DNA of 64,000 bases. It comes from an uncultured Roseibium sp. (GTDB lineage Bacteria > Pseudomonadota > Alphaproteobacteria > Rhizobiales > Stappiaceae). The stretch spans positions 1 to 64,000 of the forward strand of contig NZ_OY769915.1 of the NCBI RefSeq assembly GCF_963669205.1. Direction: 5' to 3'. Of the stretch, positions 1 through 8,305 are shown one piece after another (the first letter of the stretch is position 1; every line of letters begins with the position of its first letter). A program made the translations under genes and the position numbers. Below the pieces are notes generated by a model. It saw only the letters and a program-made list of their open reading frames with translations, did no database searches and was not told the origin of the DNA.

Positions 1-281
1 GGATACAGGAAAGACGGTTCTTCGATCTCGGCGTGATCTGCCGGACAAACGCCCAGGCGCCCGCGTCGGTGGTCGAAACCATGACGCGGCCGGACGAATT
101 GGGTCTGGCCTTCCTGCGCGATGCTGCCGAAAAGCTTCAGCTGAGTGCCCGCGGATACCACCGTGTGCTGAAACTGGCCCGGACCCTGGCCGATCTGGAC
201 GGCAAGGATACGGTCTCCCGCATCCACCTTGCAGAGGCATTGAGCTATCGCGGACGTGACCTGTCGCGGCAGGCGGCCTAG
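1..281 (+). CDS. comM: ComM/YifB-family Mg-chelatase-like ATPase, C-terminal end (5' partial)
   Basis: Only the last 92 codons are in the window; the reading frame is open from base 3. The visible part is the C-terminal helical region, with a RxARGYHRVLKLARTLADLDG-like stretch followed by HLAEALSYR, the hallmark end of ComM/YifB proteins. The AAA+ and Lon-like N-terminal parts lie upstream. In transformable bacteria ComM is a hexameric helicase that promotes branch migration of incoming DNA; elsewhere its role is less clear. The TAG stop is part of a CTAG that forms the left edge of the adjoining repeat element. Confidence 0.9.
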   Translation, partial: IQERRFFDLGVICRTNAQAPASVVETMTRPDELGLAFLRDAAEKLQLSARGYHRVLKLARTLADLDGKDTVSRIHLAEALSYRGRDLSRQAA

Positions 282-547
282 GGTCAGGACCCATTTATTT
301 AGATGAATTGGTAGGGATGAATTTGTTCGGATGCAAGGCGCAAAGCTGCAGGAAACCCTCCGGTTTCCAAAGATTTGCAACGACGTTGCCGGGCAAATTC
401 ACCCTATCCCTGCGGGACGCAAAAACGGCTTCGATCTGCACCGTCAACCCGCTCAACCGGGCAGGAAGCCCGCTTGTCGCGCTTTTCCTAGCAGCTCATC
501 GCCGTTTGCTGCGCCAATTCAACCAAATTAATGAGTCCTGATCCTAG
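278..547. mobile_element. MITE-like element with CTAG ends, about 270 bp
   Basis: The segment is bounded by CTAG at 278-281 and again at 544-547. Just inside are imperfect terminal inverted repeats of about 30 bp: GGTCAGGACCCATT on the left and, read in reverse complement, GATCAGGACTCATT on the right, both continuing to TGAATTGG. No transposase or convincing gene lies inside. The duplicated CTAG looks like a 4-bp target duplication of the YTAR type used by IS5-group elements; that assignment is inference. This element fills the gap between comM and the next gene. Confidence 0.7.
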
Positions 548-646
548 GGTAAGTTCCGTTATTCCGGCACCGCAGGCGAGAATCCGATTGCAGAGGAGGC
601 CGAATGGCCCCATGTCTCAGCGTGTTACAACTGAGGGAGACAGCAC

Positions 647-964
647 ATGCTGGTCACGACGACGAATACCATTCAGGGCAAGGACCTCGACTACCGGGGA
701 CTGGTGACGGGCGAGGCCATTCTTGGCGCTAATCTTTTCAAGGACCTGTTTGCCGGTATTCGCGACATCGTCGGGGGCCGGTCGGGTGCCTACGAGGAAG
801 AACTCGCAAAGGCCCGTAAGATCGCCGTCGATGAAATGTGCCAGCAGGCCCAGGCGATGGGTGCGAACGCGGTCATCGGCGTCGACCTCGACTACGAGAC
901 GGTCGGTCAGAACGGGTCGATGCTGATGGTCAGTGCGACCGGCACGGCTGTGTGGATCCGCTAG
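647..964 (+). CDS. YbjQ/UPF0145 family protein
   Basis: A 105-residue protein of the YbjQ family, formerly annotated as heavy-metal-binding domain; the family forms a small pentameric alpha/beta fold of unknown function. Visible signatures are the N-terminal VTTTNTIQG strand, the ARKIAVDEM helix, and the MGANAVIGVDLDYE and GTAVWI strands, covering the full family length. A ribosome-binding site (GAGGGAGA) precedes the ATG. The GNAT gene starts 9 bp after its stop, so the two are probably cotranscribed. Confidence 0.9.
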   Translation: MLVTTTNTIQGKDLDYRGLVTGEAILGANLFKDLFAGIRDIVGGRSGAYEEELAKARKIAVDEMCQQAQAMGANAVIGVDLDYETVGQNGSMLMVSATGTAVWIR

Positions 965-972
965 TCAGCGGT

Positions 973-1566
973 ATGTCTTTCGAATTCAAGGTTCAGCCCG
1001 GTTTCCCGGATGACCAGCGGCCGGTGGCGGCCGCGCTTTTCTGGTCCGCCTTCCGTGGAAAGCTGGAGAAGGTCATGAAACCGGAGGCGCGGGCGTTGAC
1101 CTTTTTCGAGGATGCGCTGGACCCCGCCTTTTCCTTTGGCGCGGTCTCGCGAGATGGCACCCTTCTCGGCCTCGCCGGCTACAAGACCAGTGACGGGGCA
1201 TTCGTCAACGGTACGCTCGCCCGGATGACAGACGTTTACGGCCGCTTCGGCGGTCTCTGGCGCGGGATGGTGTTGGATCTGCTCGAACGCAGGACGCAAC
1301 CCGGCGCTCTCTTGATGGACGGAATTTTCGTCAACGAAGCGGCCCGGGGCAAAGGGGTGGGTACCGCACTTTTGCAGGCGATATTCAACAAAGCCGCCGA
1401 AGACGGTCTGAACCGTGTCCGCCTCGATGTCATCGACCGGAATGACCGCGCCCGCTCGCTCTATGAACGCATGGGTTTCAACCCCGTTTCCGTGGCGCAT
1501 ACGGGTCTTTTCAGGCATGTCTTCGGGTTTTCCTCCGCGACGCGCATGGAAAAGCCGATCCCGTAG
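973..1566 (+). CDS. GNAT-family N-acetyltransferase
   Basis: A 197-residue protein. The acetyl-CoA binding motif A is seen around residues 115-135 (GIFVNEAARGKGVGTALL), followed by a motif B-like RARSLYERMGF near residue 160. The substrate is unknown. I start at the ATG at 973, directly after the YbjQ-family gene; the same frame is open farther upstream but that part would overlap the preceding gene in another frame. Function is limited to acyl transfer to an amine by family membership. Confidence 0.85.
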   Translation: MSFEFKVQPGFPDDQRPVAAALFWSAFRGKLEKVMKPEARALTFFEDALDPAFSFGAVSRDGTLLGLAGYKTSDGAFVNGTLARMTDVYGRFGGLWRGMVLDLLERRTQPGALLMDGIFVNEAARGKGVGTALLQAIFNKAAEDGLNRVRLDVIDRNDRARSLYERMGFNPVSVAHTGLFRHVFGFSSATRMEKPIP

Positions 1567-1682
1567 ATCCGCGCCGAAAGGGCAGGGGCCGCGGCCGCAA
1601 ACATTCGACCGGCACTTCCGCACATGTTGTGCGTCCGCCCTTTATCGCGCTATCGTGCCGCGCAATGCCAAGGGAGGATGGC

Positions 1683-3431
1683 ATGCGTGACGTCGAACAT
1701 GTCAGCGAAATCGACCGGGTCCTGAAGGGACAGGAGACCGGCAGGGACGAGCTTGTCTCCGAAAGCTGGCGGCGCTGTGTTCAGACCTACGGCATGGACC
1801 CGACGCGGCCGGAAGGGCCGCATGTCGTCACCGAACAGCAGCTGAAGGAGCATCAGGAACAGTCCGAACGCCTGATCGCAACGGCGCGATCCGGTCTGCA
1901 GACCCTGTTCAAACAGGTCGCCGGGCACAACTATGTTCTGCTTTTGGCGGACGCGAAAGGCATCAGCGTCGACTTCTTCGGCGATCTCCGGTTCGAGGAG
2001 GAGCTGCGCCGCGCAGGGCTTTATCTCGGCTCCGACTGGTCCGAAGATCTCGCGGGTACCTGCGGTGTCGGATCCTGCATCGTGACCGGTGAAGCGGTCA
2101 CCATTCACCAGGGCGATCATTTCGGCCTGTCGCACACGCCCCTGTCCTGCACCGCCGCGCCGATATTCGACACCAGCGGCAAGCTTGCCGCCGTGCTGGA
2201 TATCTCGCTGTTGCGCTCACCCAGCCCGAAATCGAGCCAGAACCTGGCAATGAACCTCGTGAAAGCATCCGCCCGCCGCGTGGAAATGGCCAACCTCATG
2301 GCGATGACGCGCCGAGAGTGGGTGTTGCGGTTCTCGACATCATCGGAATTTCTGGAGGTTGATCCCGAAGCCGCTGTCGCGCTTGATGAAAGCGGTCACA
2401 TCACCGGCATGACCCGTGGCGCCCGTGAGTTTCTTTCGCCTGGCGGAGCCCCGGATCTCATCGGCACCCGGATCGACATGCACATGGATCTGGAAATCGA
2501 CGACCTGCCGGAATTCATGCGCGGCCGCCCGACGGAGGAAAGGGTGCTCAGACTGCGCGATGGCCGCGGCCTTTACGGCCACGCAATCGCGCCGCAGACA
2601 TCCCGCGTTTCGCGGCCGCACGCGATCGGGGCCCTGTCCGGTCCCCTGCGCAGTTTCTGCGGGCCCGATCCGGCCTTGGTCCAACTGGCCGGGAAGGTGG
2701 AAAAGCTGGCTGCTACCCAGGTTCCGATCCTGCTTTCGGGTGAAACCGGGACGGGCAAGGAAACCCTGGCCAGGGCCGTTCATGTTCTCGGGCCGGCAAA
2801 CCGCTCCTTTCACACGCTCTGCTGCTCTGACCTGCGCAAGGAAAAGGTGGATGCGATCGCGGACGGCGCGGCGGGGACGCTGTTTCTGCGCGGCATCGAA
2901 CGTCTGGACGAAGACGGCCAGTCCGTCATACTGGCGCTTCTGGAAGCGCGCAGCGACCTGCGTGTCGTTGCCACCGCGCGCCAGGACGAGGTCAACGCTG
3001 ACAGTCACAAGGCGATCCGGCCCGAACTCTACTTCCGCCTCGCCGGTGCAGTGATTTCCGTTCCGCCGGTCAGGCACCGCAAGGATTTCGACTGGCTCAC
3101 GGATCGTCTTCTGCGGCGCTCACCAAAGGATTTCCGGCTCTCGCCTGCCGCCCGCGCAGAACTCAACAGCCGCCACTGGCCGGGGAACATCCGGGAACTC
3201 TCGACAACGCTCGAGGTGGCGATGGCGCTGACAGACGGCTCCGTGATCGATCTGCCGGACCTGCCGCCGCCTGCCATGTCGGAGCGGACGGCAGCCGATC
3301 CGATCGACGACCTCGAGGCCCTTCTCGAAGCTTGCGACGGCAACATGTCGCTGGTCGCTCGGCGTCTGGGCGTCAACCGCTCCACGGTGCTGCGCCGGAT
3401 GCGCAAGGCCGGGCTCGCCCGCCCGAACTGA
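1683..3431 (+). CDS. GAF / degenerate AAA+ / Fis-type transcriptional regulator (AcoR-like)
   Basis: A 582-residue regulator in the architecture of acetoin/aldehyde-responsive enhancer-binding proteins: N-terminal GAF-like sensor (about residues 60-195), AAA+ core (about 325-500) and a Fis-type helix-turn-helix near the end. Walker A is intact (GETGTGKE, residues 353-360). The Walker B equivalent reads TLFLRGIE (399-406), with Arg where the Asp normally sits. The GAFTGA loop needed to contact sigma-54 is absent, because the segment between Walker A and B is short. It therefore probably does not drive sigma-54 open-complex formation and may act with sigma-70. The start at 1683 is preceded by AGGGAGG. 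The next gene, on the same strand, encodes a monooxygenase it may control. Confidence 0.85.
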   Translation: MRDVEHVSEIDRVLKGQETGRDELVSESWRRCVQTYGMDPTRPEGPHVVTEQQLKEHQEQSERLIATARSGLQTLFKQVAGHNYVLLLADAKGISVDFFGDLRFEEELRRAGLYLGSDWSEDLAGTCGVGSCIVTGEAVTIHQGDHFGLSHTPLSCTAAPIFDTSGKLAAVLDISLLRSPSPKSSQNLAMNLVKASARRVEMANLMAMTRREWVLRFSTSSEFLEVDPEAAVALDESGHITGMTRGAREFLSPGGAPDLIGTRIDMHMDLEIDDLPEFMRGRPTEERVLRLRDGRGLYGHAIAPQTSRVSRPHAIGALSGPLRSFCGPDPALVQLAGKVEKLAATQVPILLSGETGTGKETLARAVHVLGPANRSFHTLCCSDLRKEKVDAIADGAAGTLFLRGIERLDEDGQSVILALLEARSDLRVVATARQDEVNADSHKAIRPELYFRLAGAVISVPPVRHRKDFDWLTDRLLRRSPKDFRLSPAARAELNSRHWPGNIRELSTTLEVAMALTDGSVIDLPDLPPPAMSERTAADPIDDLEALLEACDGNMSLVARRLGVNRSTVLRRMRKAGLARPN

Positions 3432-3477
3432 GGGCCCCTTCTTGGGCGGGCCTTGCCGGTCTTTCCGTGTTGCGTCT

Positions 3478-3493
3478 TGTTGCGCGCGCAACA
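3478..3493. promoter_or_regulatory. Perfect 16-bp palindrome, operator candidate
   Basis: TGTTGCGCGCGCAACA is a perfect 16-bp inverted repeat in the 168-bp gap between the Fis-type regulator and the monooxygenase, about 105 bp before the monooxygenase start. It has no T-tract, so it does not look like a terminator. A role as the binding site of the adjacent regulator is inference. Confidence 0.45.
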
Positions 3494-3599
3494 TCAAAAC
3501 GGTTTTGTGACACGTCCTCGGCCAAACTGCCTAGTCCGCCATGGCGCAAGCCCTCCCGGCTCTGCAATTCTTCCCCCATGAATGAACGGGAGGAACGAA

Positions 3600-5399
3600 A
3601 TGCTAGACACACCATTGGTTCACCGGACCGAAACCTTTCTCAAAACCTTCGGCGATGCGCTGGCGGCCGGCGATGTCGAGGCCGCGGTTAATCTTTTCCA
3701 GGATGACTGCTACTGGCGCGATCTCGTGGCCTTCACCTGGAACTTGAAGACCGTCGAGGGCAAGAACCAGGTGCGCGACATGCTCACCAGCCAGCTCGGT
3801 GCGGTCGGCCCAAGCAACTGGACGCTCGCGGAAGGCGAAGTTCCGACCGAGGAAGGCGGCGTGATTACGGCATGGATCCAGTTCGAGACGAAACTGGCGC
3901 GTTGTTTCGGTCTCATCCGGCTGAAGGACGACAAGATCTGGACATTGCTGACGACCATGGTGGAGCTCAAGGGCCACGAGGAACCGAGGGGGTTCCAGCG
4001 GCCGCTCGGCGCAAAACACGGCGCCGGCAAGCATCGCACCACCTGGAAGGAGGAACGCGAGAGGGAAGACGCGGAGCTGGGTTACAGCAAGCAGCCCTAT
4101 TGCGTGATCATCGGCGGGGGTCAGGGAGGCATCGCGCTCGGCGCGCGTCTGCGTCAGCTCGGGGTTCCCACCATCATCGTGGAAAAGAATGACCGCCCCG
4201 GCGACAGCTGGCGCAATCGCTACAAGTCCCTGTGTCTCCACGATCCGGTCTGGTACGACCATCTGCCCTACATAAAGTTTCCGGAGAACTGGCCGATCTT
4301 CAGCCCGAAGGACAAGATCGGCGACTGGCTTGAAATGTACACCAAGGTCATGGAACTGAATTACTGGACCCGCTCCGTTGCCAAGTCTGCCAGCTATGAC
4401 GAGGCAACCGGCGAGTGGACGATTGTCGTCGACCGGGACGGCGAGGAAGTCGTCCTGCGTCCCAAACAGCTGGTGATGGCGACCGGCATGTCCGGCAAGG
4501 CGAATGTGCCTGCGTTTCCGGGCATGGCGAAGTTCCGGGGCGACCAGCACCATTCCTCGAAGCATCCGGGCCCGGATGCCTACCGAGGCAAGAAGGCGAT
4601 TGTCGTCGGGTCCAACAATTCCGCCCACGACATTTGTGCCGCGCTCTGGGAGAACGACGTCGATGTCACCATGGTCCAGCGGTCCTCGACCCATATCGTG
4701 CGCTCCGACACGCTGATGGATGTCGGGCTCGGCGCGCTTTATTCCGAAGAGGCCGTAAACGCCGGCATGACCACGGAAAAGGCCGATCTCATCTTTGCCT
4801 CGCTGCCCTACCGCATTCTCCATCAGTTCCAGATCCCCGCCTATGCGGAAATGAAAAAGCGCGATGCGGACTTCTATGACGGGCTCGAAAAGGCCGGCTT
4901 CTGGCTTGACTGGGGCGACGACGACAGTGGCCTGTTCATGAAATATCTGCGCCGTGGCTCCGGATATTACATCGATATCGGCGCAAGCCAGCTGATCATC
5001 GACGGTGACATCAAGCTGAAGCGCGGTCAGGTGACCGAGGTTGTCGAGGACGGCGTTGTTCTTGACGACGGCAGCAAGCTGGAAGCGGATGTCATCGTCT
5101 ATGCGACCGGCTACGGCTCGATGAACGGCTGGGTGGCCGACCTGATGGGCCAGGAGATGGCCGACCGGGTCGGCAAGGTCTGGGGCCTGGGCTCAGACAC
5201 GACCAAGGATCCGGGCCCCTGGGAAGGCGAACAGCGCAACATGTGGAAACCGACCCAGCAACAGGCGCTGTGGTTCCACGGCGGCAACCTGCACCAGTCG
5301 CGGCACTATTCGCAGTTCCTGTCGCTTCAGCTGAAAGCGCGCATGGAAGGCCTTGACACACCGGTCTACGGTCTTCAGCAGGTCCATCATCTTTCGTGA
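3600..5399 (+). CDS. Flavin-containing monooxygenase with N-terminal SnoaL-like domain
   Basis: A 599-residue fusion. Residues 8-125 look like an NTF2/SnoaL-like fold. From about 165 a FAD/NAD(P)-dependent oxidoreductase begins, with the FAD motif IIGGGQGGIA (171-180), a FxGxxxH motif typical of flavin monooxygenases (FRGDQHH), and a second nucleotide motif GSNNSAHD from residue 337. It ends with an ATGYGS segment. Such enzymes oxygenate N, S or carbonyl groups with NADPH and O2; the substrate is unknown here. The start is set by GGGAGGAACGAA upstream of the ATG. A strong hairpin follows the stop. Confidence 0.85.
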   Translation: MLDTPLVHRTETFLKTFGDALAAGDVEAAVNLFQDDCYWRDLVAFTWNLKTVEGKNQVRDMLTSQLGAVGPSNWTLAEGEVPTEEGGVITAWIQFETKLARCFGLIRLKDDKIWTLLTTMVELKGHEEPRGFQRPLGAKHGAGKHRTTWKEEREREDAELGYSKQPYCVIIGGGQGGIALGARLRQLGVPTIIVEKNDRPGDSWRNRYKSLCLHDPVWYDHLPYIKFPENWPIFSPKDKIGDWLEMYTKVMELNYWTRSVAKSASYDEATGEWTIVVDRDGEEVVLRPKQLVMATGMSGKANVPAFPGMAKFRGDQHHSSKHPGPDAYRGKKAIVVGSNNSAHDICAALWENDVDVTMVQRSSTHIVRSDTLMDVGLGALYSEEAVNAGMTTEKADLIFASLPYRILHQFQIPAYAEMKKRDADFYDGLEKAGFWLDWGDDDSGLFMKYLRRGSGYYIDIGASQLIIDGDIKLKRGQVTEVVEDGVVLDDGSKLEADVIVYATGYGSMNGWVADLMGQEMADRVGKVWGLGSDTTKDPGPWEGEQRNMWKPTQQQALWFHGGNLHQSRHYSQFLSLQLKARMEGLDTPVYGLQQVHHLS

Positions 5400-5441
5400 T
5401 GTGATGTTCGTGTATGCCGGTAAAGTTCGGCGCGTATACTT

Positions 5442-5469
5442 GAAAACGAGGGGAACGCCCCTCGTTTTC
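5442..5469. terminator. Bidirectional intrinsic terminator
   Basis: A perfect 12-bp stem (GAAAACGAGGGG / CCCCTCGTTTTC) with loop AACG, with A-rich and T-rich arms that work in both directions. It sits between the convergent monooxygenase and cysK genes. Confidence 0.85.
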
Positions 5470-5497
5470 TGGCTGTGTGGGCAGGTGTTTTGGGGCC

Positions 5498-6457
5498 TCA
5501 AAGCCCCTCGAACAGCGCTGTCGACAGGTACCGTTCCGCGAAAGACGGGATGATCACGACAATGGTCTTGCCGTCCATGCCCGCGCCCTGGCCGATCCTG
5601 ATCGCGGCGGTCAGTGCCGCGCCGGAGGAAATGCCGACGGGAATCCCCTCGGTTCTTGCGACTTCGCGCGCCATGGCAAAAGCGTCTTCGTTGGAAACGG
5701 TCTGGACGTCGTCATAGGCGCCGGTGTCGAGCACGCCGGGAACGAACCCGGCGCCGATCCCCTGGATCTTGTGCGGGCCGGGTTCCCCGCCTGAGAGGAT
5801 CGGGCTGTCGGCGGGTTCGACCGCGACGACGCGCAACTCCGGTTTCCGCGCCTTCAGAACCTCTGAAACGCCCGTGATCGTGCCGCCGGTACCGATGCCT
5901 GAAACGAACACATCGATCTTGCCGTCCGTGTCGTTCCAGATCTCTTCCGCGGTGGTGTTGCGGTGAATGTCGGGATTGGCCGGATTGTTGAATTGTTGCG
6001 GCATGACTGCACCGTCGATCTCGCCGAGCAGTTCCTGCGCGCGGGCAATGGCGCCTTTCATCCCGAACGCGCCGTCGGTAAGTTCCAGTTCGGCACCCAG
6101 TATGAGGAGCATTTTCCGCCGTTCCACCGACATGGTTTCGGGCATGACGAGAATCAGCCGGTAGCCCTTGGCGGCGGCCACGAAGGCGAGCGCGATGCCG
6201 GTATTGCCGGAGGTCGGCTCAATCAGCGTCGACCGGTCCGGTGCGATGTGCCCGTCCCGTTCCATCGCCTCGATCATGGCGACACCGATCCGGTCCTTGA
6301 CGCTGGCAATCGGGTTGAAGAATTCCAGCTTGGCAAGAAGGGTGCCCTTCACACCATGCGCATGTGCCAGCCGGTCGAGCCGCACGATCGGCGTATCCCC
6401 GATCGTATCGGTGATCGAGGCATAGATCCTTCCGCGCCCGTGCGTTTTTCTGGTCAT
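5498..6457 (-). CDS. cysK: Cysteine synthase A (O-acetylserine sulfhydrylase)
   Basis: A 319-residue PLP enzyme that makes L-cysteine from O-acetylserine and sulfide in the cytoplasm. The PLP lysine motif is NPIASVKDR (K54) and the substrate loop is TSGNTG (82-87); a glycine-rich phosphate loop GIGTGGT and a C-terminal GISSGAA are present. AAGGGAGGG precedes the ATG. A CysM-type enzyme is possible, but the motif set and length fit CysK. It stands alone in its strand segment, convergent with the monooxygenase. Confidence 0.9.
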   Translation of the reverse strand: MTRKTHGRGRIYASITDTIGDTPIVRLDRLAHAHGVKGTLLAKLEFFNPIASVKDRIGVAMIEAMERDGHIAPDRSTLIEPTSGNTGIALAFVAAAKGYRLILVMPETMSVERRKMLLILGAELELTDGAFGMKGAIARAQELLGEIDGAVMPQQFNNPANPDIHRNTTAEEIWNDTDGKIDVFVSGIGTGGTITGVSEVLKARKPELRVVAVEPADSPILSGGEPGPHKIQGIGAGFVPGVLDTGAYDDVQTVSNEDAFAMAREVARTEGIPVGISSGAALTAAIRIGQGAGMDGKTIVVIIPSFAERYLSTALFEGL

Positions 6458-6568
6458 GACGGCCCTCCCTTGCCGGACTTGTCGCTGTCCTTACCTCCGT
6501 CCTATTCTCTTTTCTGCAATCGGTCATCCCAAAATATTGGCGCGGCCCGTCGCATTGAGCCGGGCACT

Positions 6569-7228
6569 TCAGGCCTCGCCAAAGAGCAGACCAGGGAGCT
6601 GATCCATGCGCTCGAAAAGAACGGCACCGGCGGCCTTGAGGTCATCGCGGTCGCAGACCGGATCATCGACATAGGCGAACACCCGCATGCCGGCGGCCCG
6701 TGCTGCCTTGACGCCGGGCAGGCTGTCCTCGATCACGACGCAGTCTGCCGGGCGATGGCCCATGGACTTTGCCGCGAGCAGGAACACATCCGGCGCGGGC
6801 TTGCCCCTTTCGCAATCCTGCGAGGAATAGAGCCTGTCTTTCAGCCGCGGCAGCAGACCGGAGCTGCCGAGCGTTGAATGCATCTTCTCGTATTTTCCTG
6901 ATGAGCCGACACAATAGGGAATGCCGCGCTCATCAAGCAGGTCCATCACACCGGCAACGCCCGGTATTTGGGCGACACCGACCTTGAAGCTTTCGATATC
7001 GCGGGCGCGGAGCTGCTCGAGCCAGTCGGAAGGCAGCTTACTGCCGAGCTCCCGTTCAACGATCTCCTGCACGGCTTCGAGCGTCCGGCCCATGAACCGT
7101 TTCTGGCAGTCTTCACCGGTGATCGGAAAACCGCAGTCGGTCAGAAGCGCCGCCAGTGTCCTGTTTGTCAGCCGCTCGGTGTCCACCAGGACGCCGTCAC
7201 AATCAAAGATCACGAGTTTCGGCGTCAT
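6569..7228 (-). CDS. HAD-superfamily phosphatase (beta-phosphoglucomutase-like)
   Basis: A 219-residue subclass I HAD hydrolase. The nucleophile motif FDCDGVLVD is at the N-terminus, motif II is the SSG of VGSSGKYEK, motif III is the Lys of CERGKPAPD, and motif IV is VIEDSLPGV. The substrate is probably a sugar phosphate or similar small phosphoester, by family only. I use the ATG at 7228 because GGAGG lies 8 bp upstream; an in-frame GTG at 7246 would overlap that ribosome-binding site. It lies directly downstream of dut and is probably cotranscribed with it. Confidence 0.85.
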   Translation of the reverse strand: MTPKLVIFDCDGVLVDTERLTNRTLAALLTDCGFPITGEDCQKRFMGRTLEAVQEIVERELGSKLPSDWLEQLRARDIESFKVGVAQIPGVAGVMDLLDERGIPYCVGSSGKYEKMHSTLGSSGLLPRLKDRLYSSQDCERGKPAPDVFLLAAKSMGHRPADCVVIEDSLPGVKAARAAGMRVFAYVDDPVCDRDDLKAAGAVLFERMDQLPGLLFGEA

Positions 7229-7242
7229 CTTACGGACCTCCG

Positions 7243-7692
7243 TCACGCGCGTCCGGTCGACCCGAAGCCGCCAGCACCGCGCCCGGTTTCGGAAAGCGTC
7301 TCGACCTCGGTAATGACGGCCTGAAGCACCGGCGCGACCACCATCTGCGCGATCCGTTCGCCGCGGACGATCTCGAAAGGCGTATCGCCGAGGTTGATCA
7401 GGATGACCTTCACCTCGCCCCGGTAATCCGCATCGATCGTTCCGGGCGTGTTCAAAACGGTAATGCCATGCTTGGCCGCAAGGCCTGAGCGCGGCCGGAC
7501 CTGCGCTTCAAAGCCTGCCGGCAGGGCCATGGCAAGCCCGGTCGGAACCAGAGCGCGTTCGCCCGGCGCCAGATGAAGCGGCGTGTCGACCGCAGCGACC
7601 AGGTCGAGGCCGGCCGCAAGATCGGACTGGTAGGCGGGCAAAGGCAGGCCTTTGGCATGGTCGAGCTGTTTCAGTTCCAGTGTCACTTGCAT
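7243..7692 (-). CDS. dut: dUTP diphosphatase
   Basis: A 149-residue trimeric-type dUTPase that hydrolyses dUTP to dUMP and PPi, keeping uracil out of DNA. All five motifs are visible: AAGLDL, RPRSGLA, GTIDADYRGEV, RIAQMVV, and the C-terminal RGAGGFGSTG. An AAGGA ribosome-binding site lies before the ATG at 7692; an upstream in-frame ATG adds 22 unrelated residues and was not used. In many alphaproteobacteria dut follows coaBC closely. Here about 2.9 kb of other genes and repeats separate them. Confidence 0.95.
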   Translation of the reverse strand: MQVTLELKQLDHAKGLPLPAYQSDLAAGLDLVAAVDTPLHLAPGERALVPTGLAMALPAGFEAQVRPRSGLAAKHGITVLNTPGTIDADYRGEVKVILINLGDTPFEIVRGERIAQMVVAPVLQAVITEVETLSETGRGAGGFGSTGRA

Positions 7693-7865
7693 CTTCGGGA
7701 TCCTTGTTCGCGCTGCCTGGGAGGGACAATATTCGATGTGACCTGTCAAGATTAGCAATGGCCGGATTTACGACTCAATATTTTTGGCTAACGCCTTGAA
7801 GTTTAGACGATGTCCTGAAACACTTTGCCCCACCGTAATGTTGCCAAGGTTGGGAGATTTGCAAC

Positions 7866-8285
7866 ATGAGACGTATGATTTTCGCATTTGCCACAGGTGT
7901 CTTGCTTGTGTCCACCCCTGCGGCGTTTGCCCAGACAGTCGGCTTCGCTGAAGCCATCAAGATCCTGTCTGCGAGCTGCGGCGCGGACATCAACAAATAT
8001 TGCAAATCCGCAACGCTTGCCAACAACGGCATCGGCCAGTGCCTGGACCAGAACCAGGCCAAGGTGTCCCAGAAGTGCAATGCGGACCGCGCTGTTGTTG
8101 CCACCCTCATCCAGGAACGCCTTGCTGCACAGGCGGCGGCTCCGAAGATCTGCCAGCGCGATGCAGCGCAACGCTGCAAGGGCGTCAAGCCGGGGGCCGG
8201 CCACATTCTGCGGTGCCTCCTGAAGGCGCAGCGTTCCGTGAGCAATAAATGCAACACCGCCATCGATTTGGCTGGCTACCGTTAA
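7866..8285 (+). CDS. Secreted cysteine-rich repeat protein
   Basis: A 139-residue protein with a Sec signal peptide (cleavage probably after AAFA, about residue 22). The mature part holds two copies of the spacing C-x7-C-x12-C-x11-C, eight cysteines in all, as in the cysteine-rich (GLG1-type) repeat family. The oxidised periplasm would allow four disulfides. Function is unknown. GGGAG precedes the ATG. The OmpA-like gene begins 20 bp downstream on the same strand, so the two likely form an operon of envelope proteins. Confidence 0.8.
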   Translation: MRRMIFAFATGVLLVSTPAAFAQTVGFAEAIKILSASCGADINKYCKSATLANNGIGQCLDQNQAKVSQKCNADRAVVATLIQERLAAQAAAPKICQRDAAQRCKGVKPGAGHILRCLLKAQRSVSNKCNTAIDLAGYR

Positions 8286-8305
8286 GCGCACCCGGGAGAT
8301 AATTC

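Noticed and set aside
3432..3599. Sigma-54 promoter for the monooxygenase
   Set aside because: No GG-N10-GC with the consensus flanks; the closest match has a spacer of nine.
3603..4823. Minus-strand frame inside the monooxygenase gene
   Set aside because: Shadow of a well-supported gene.
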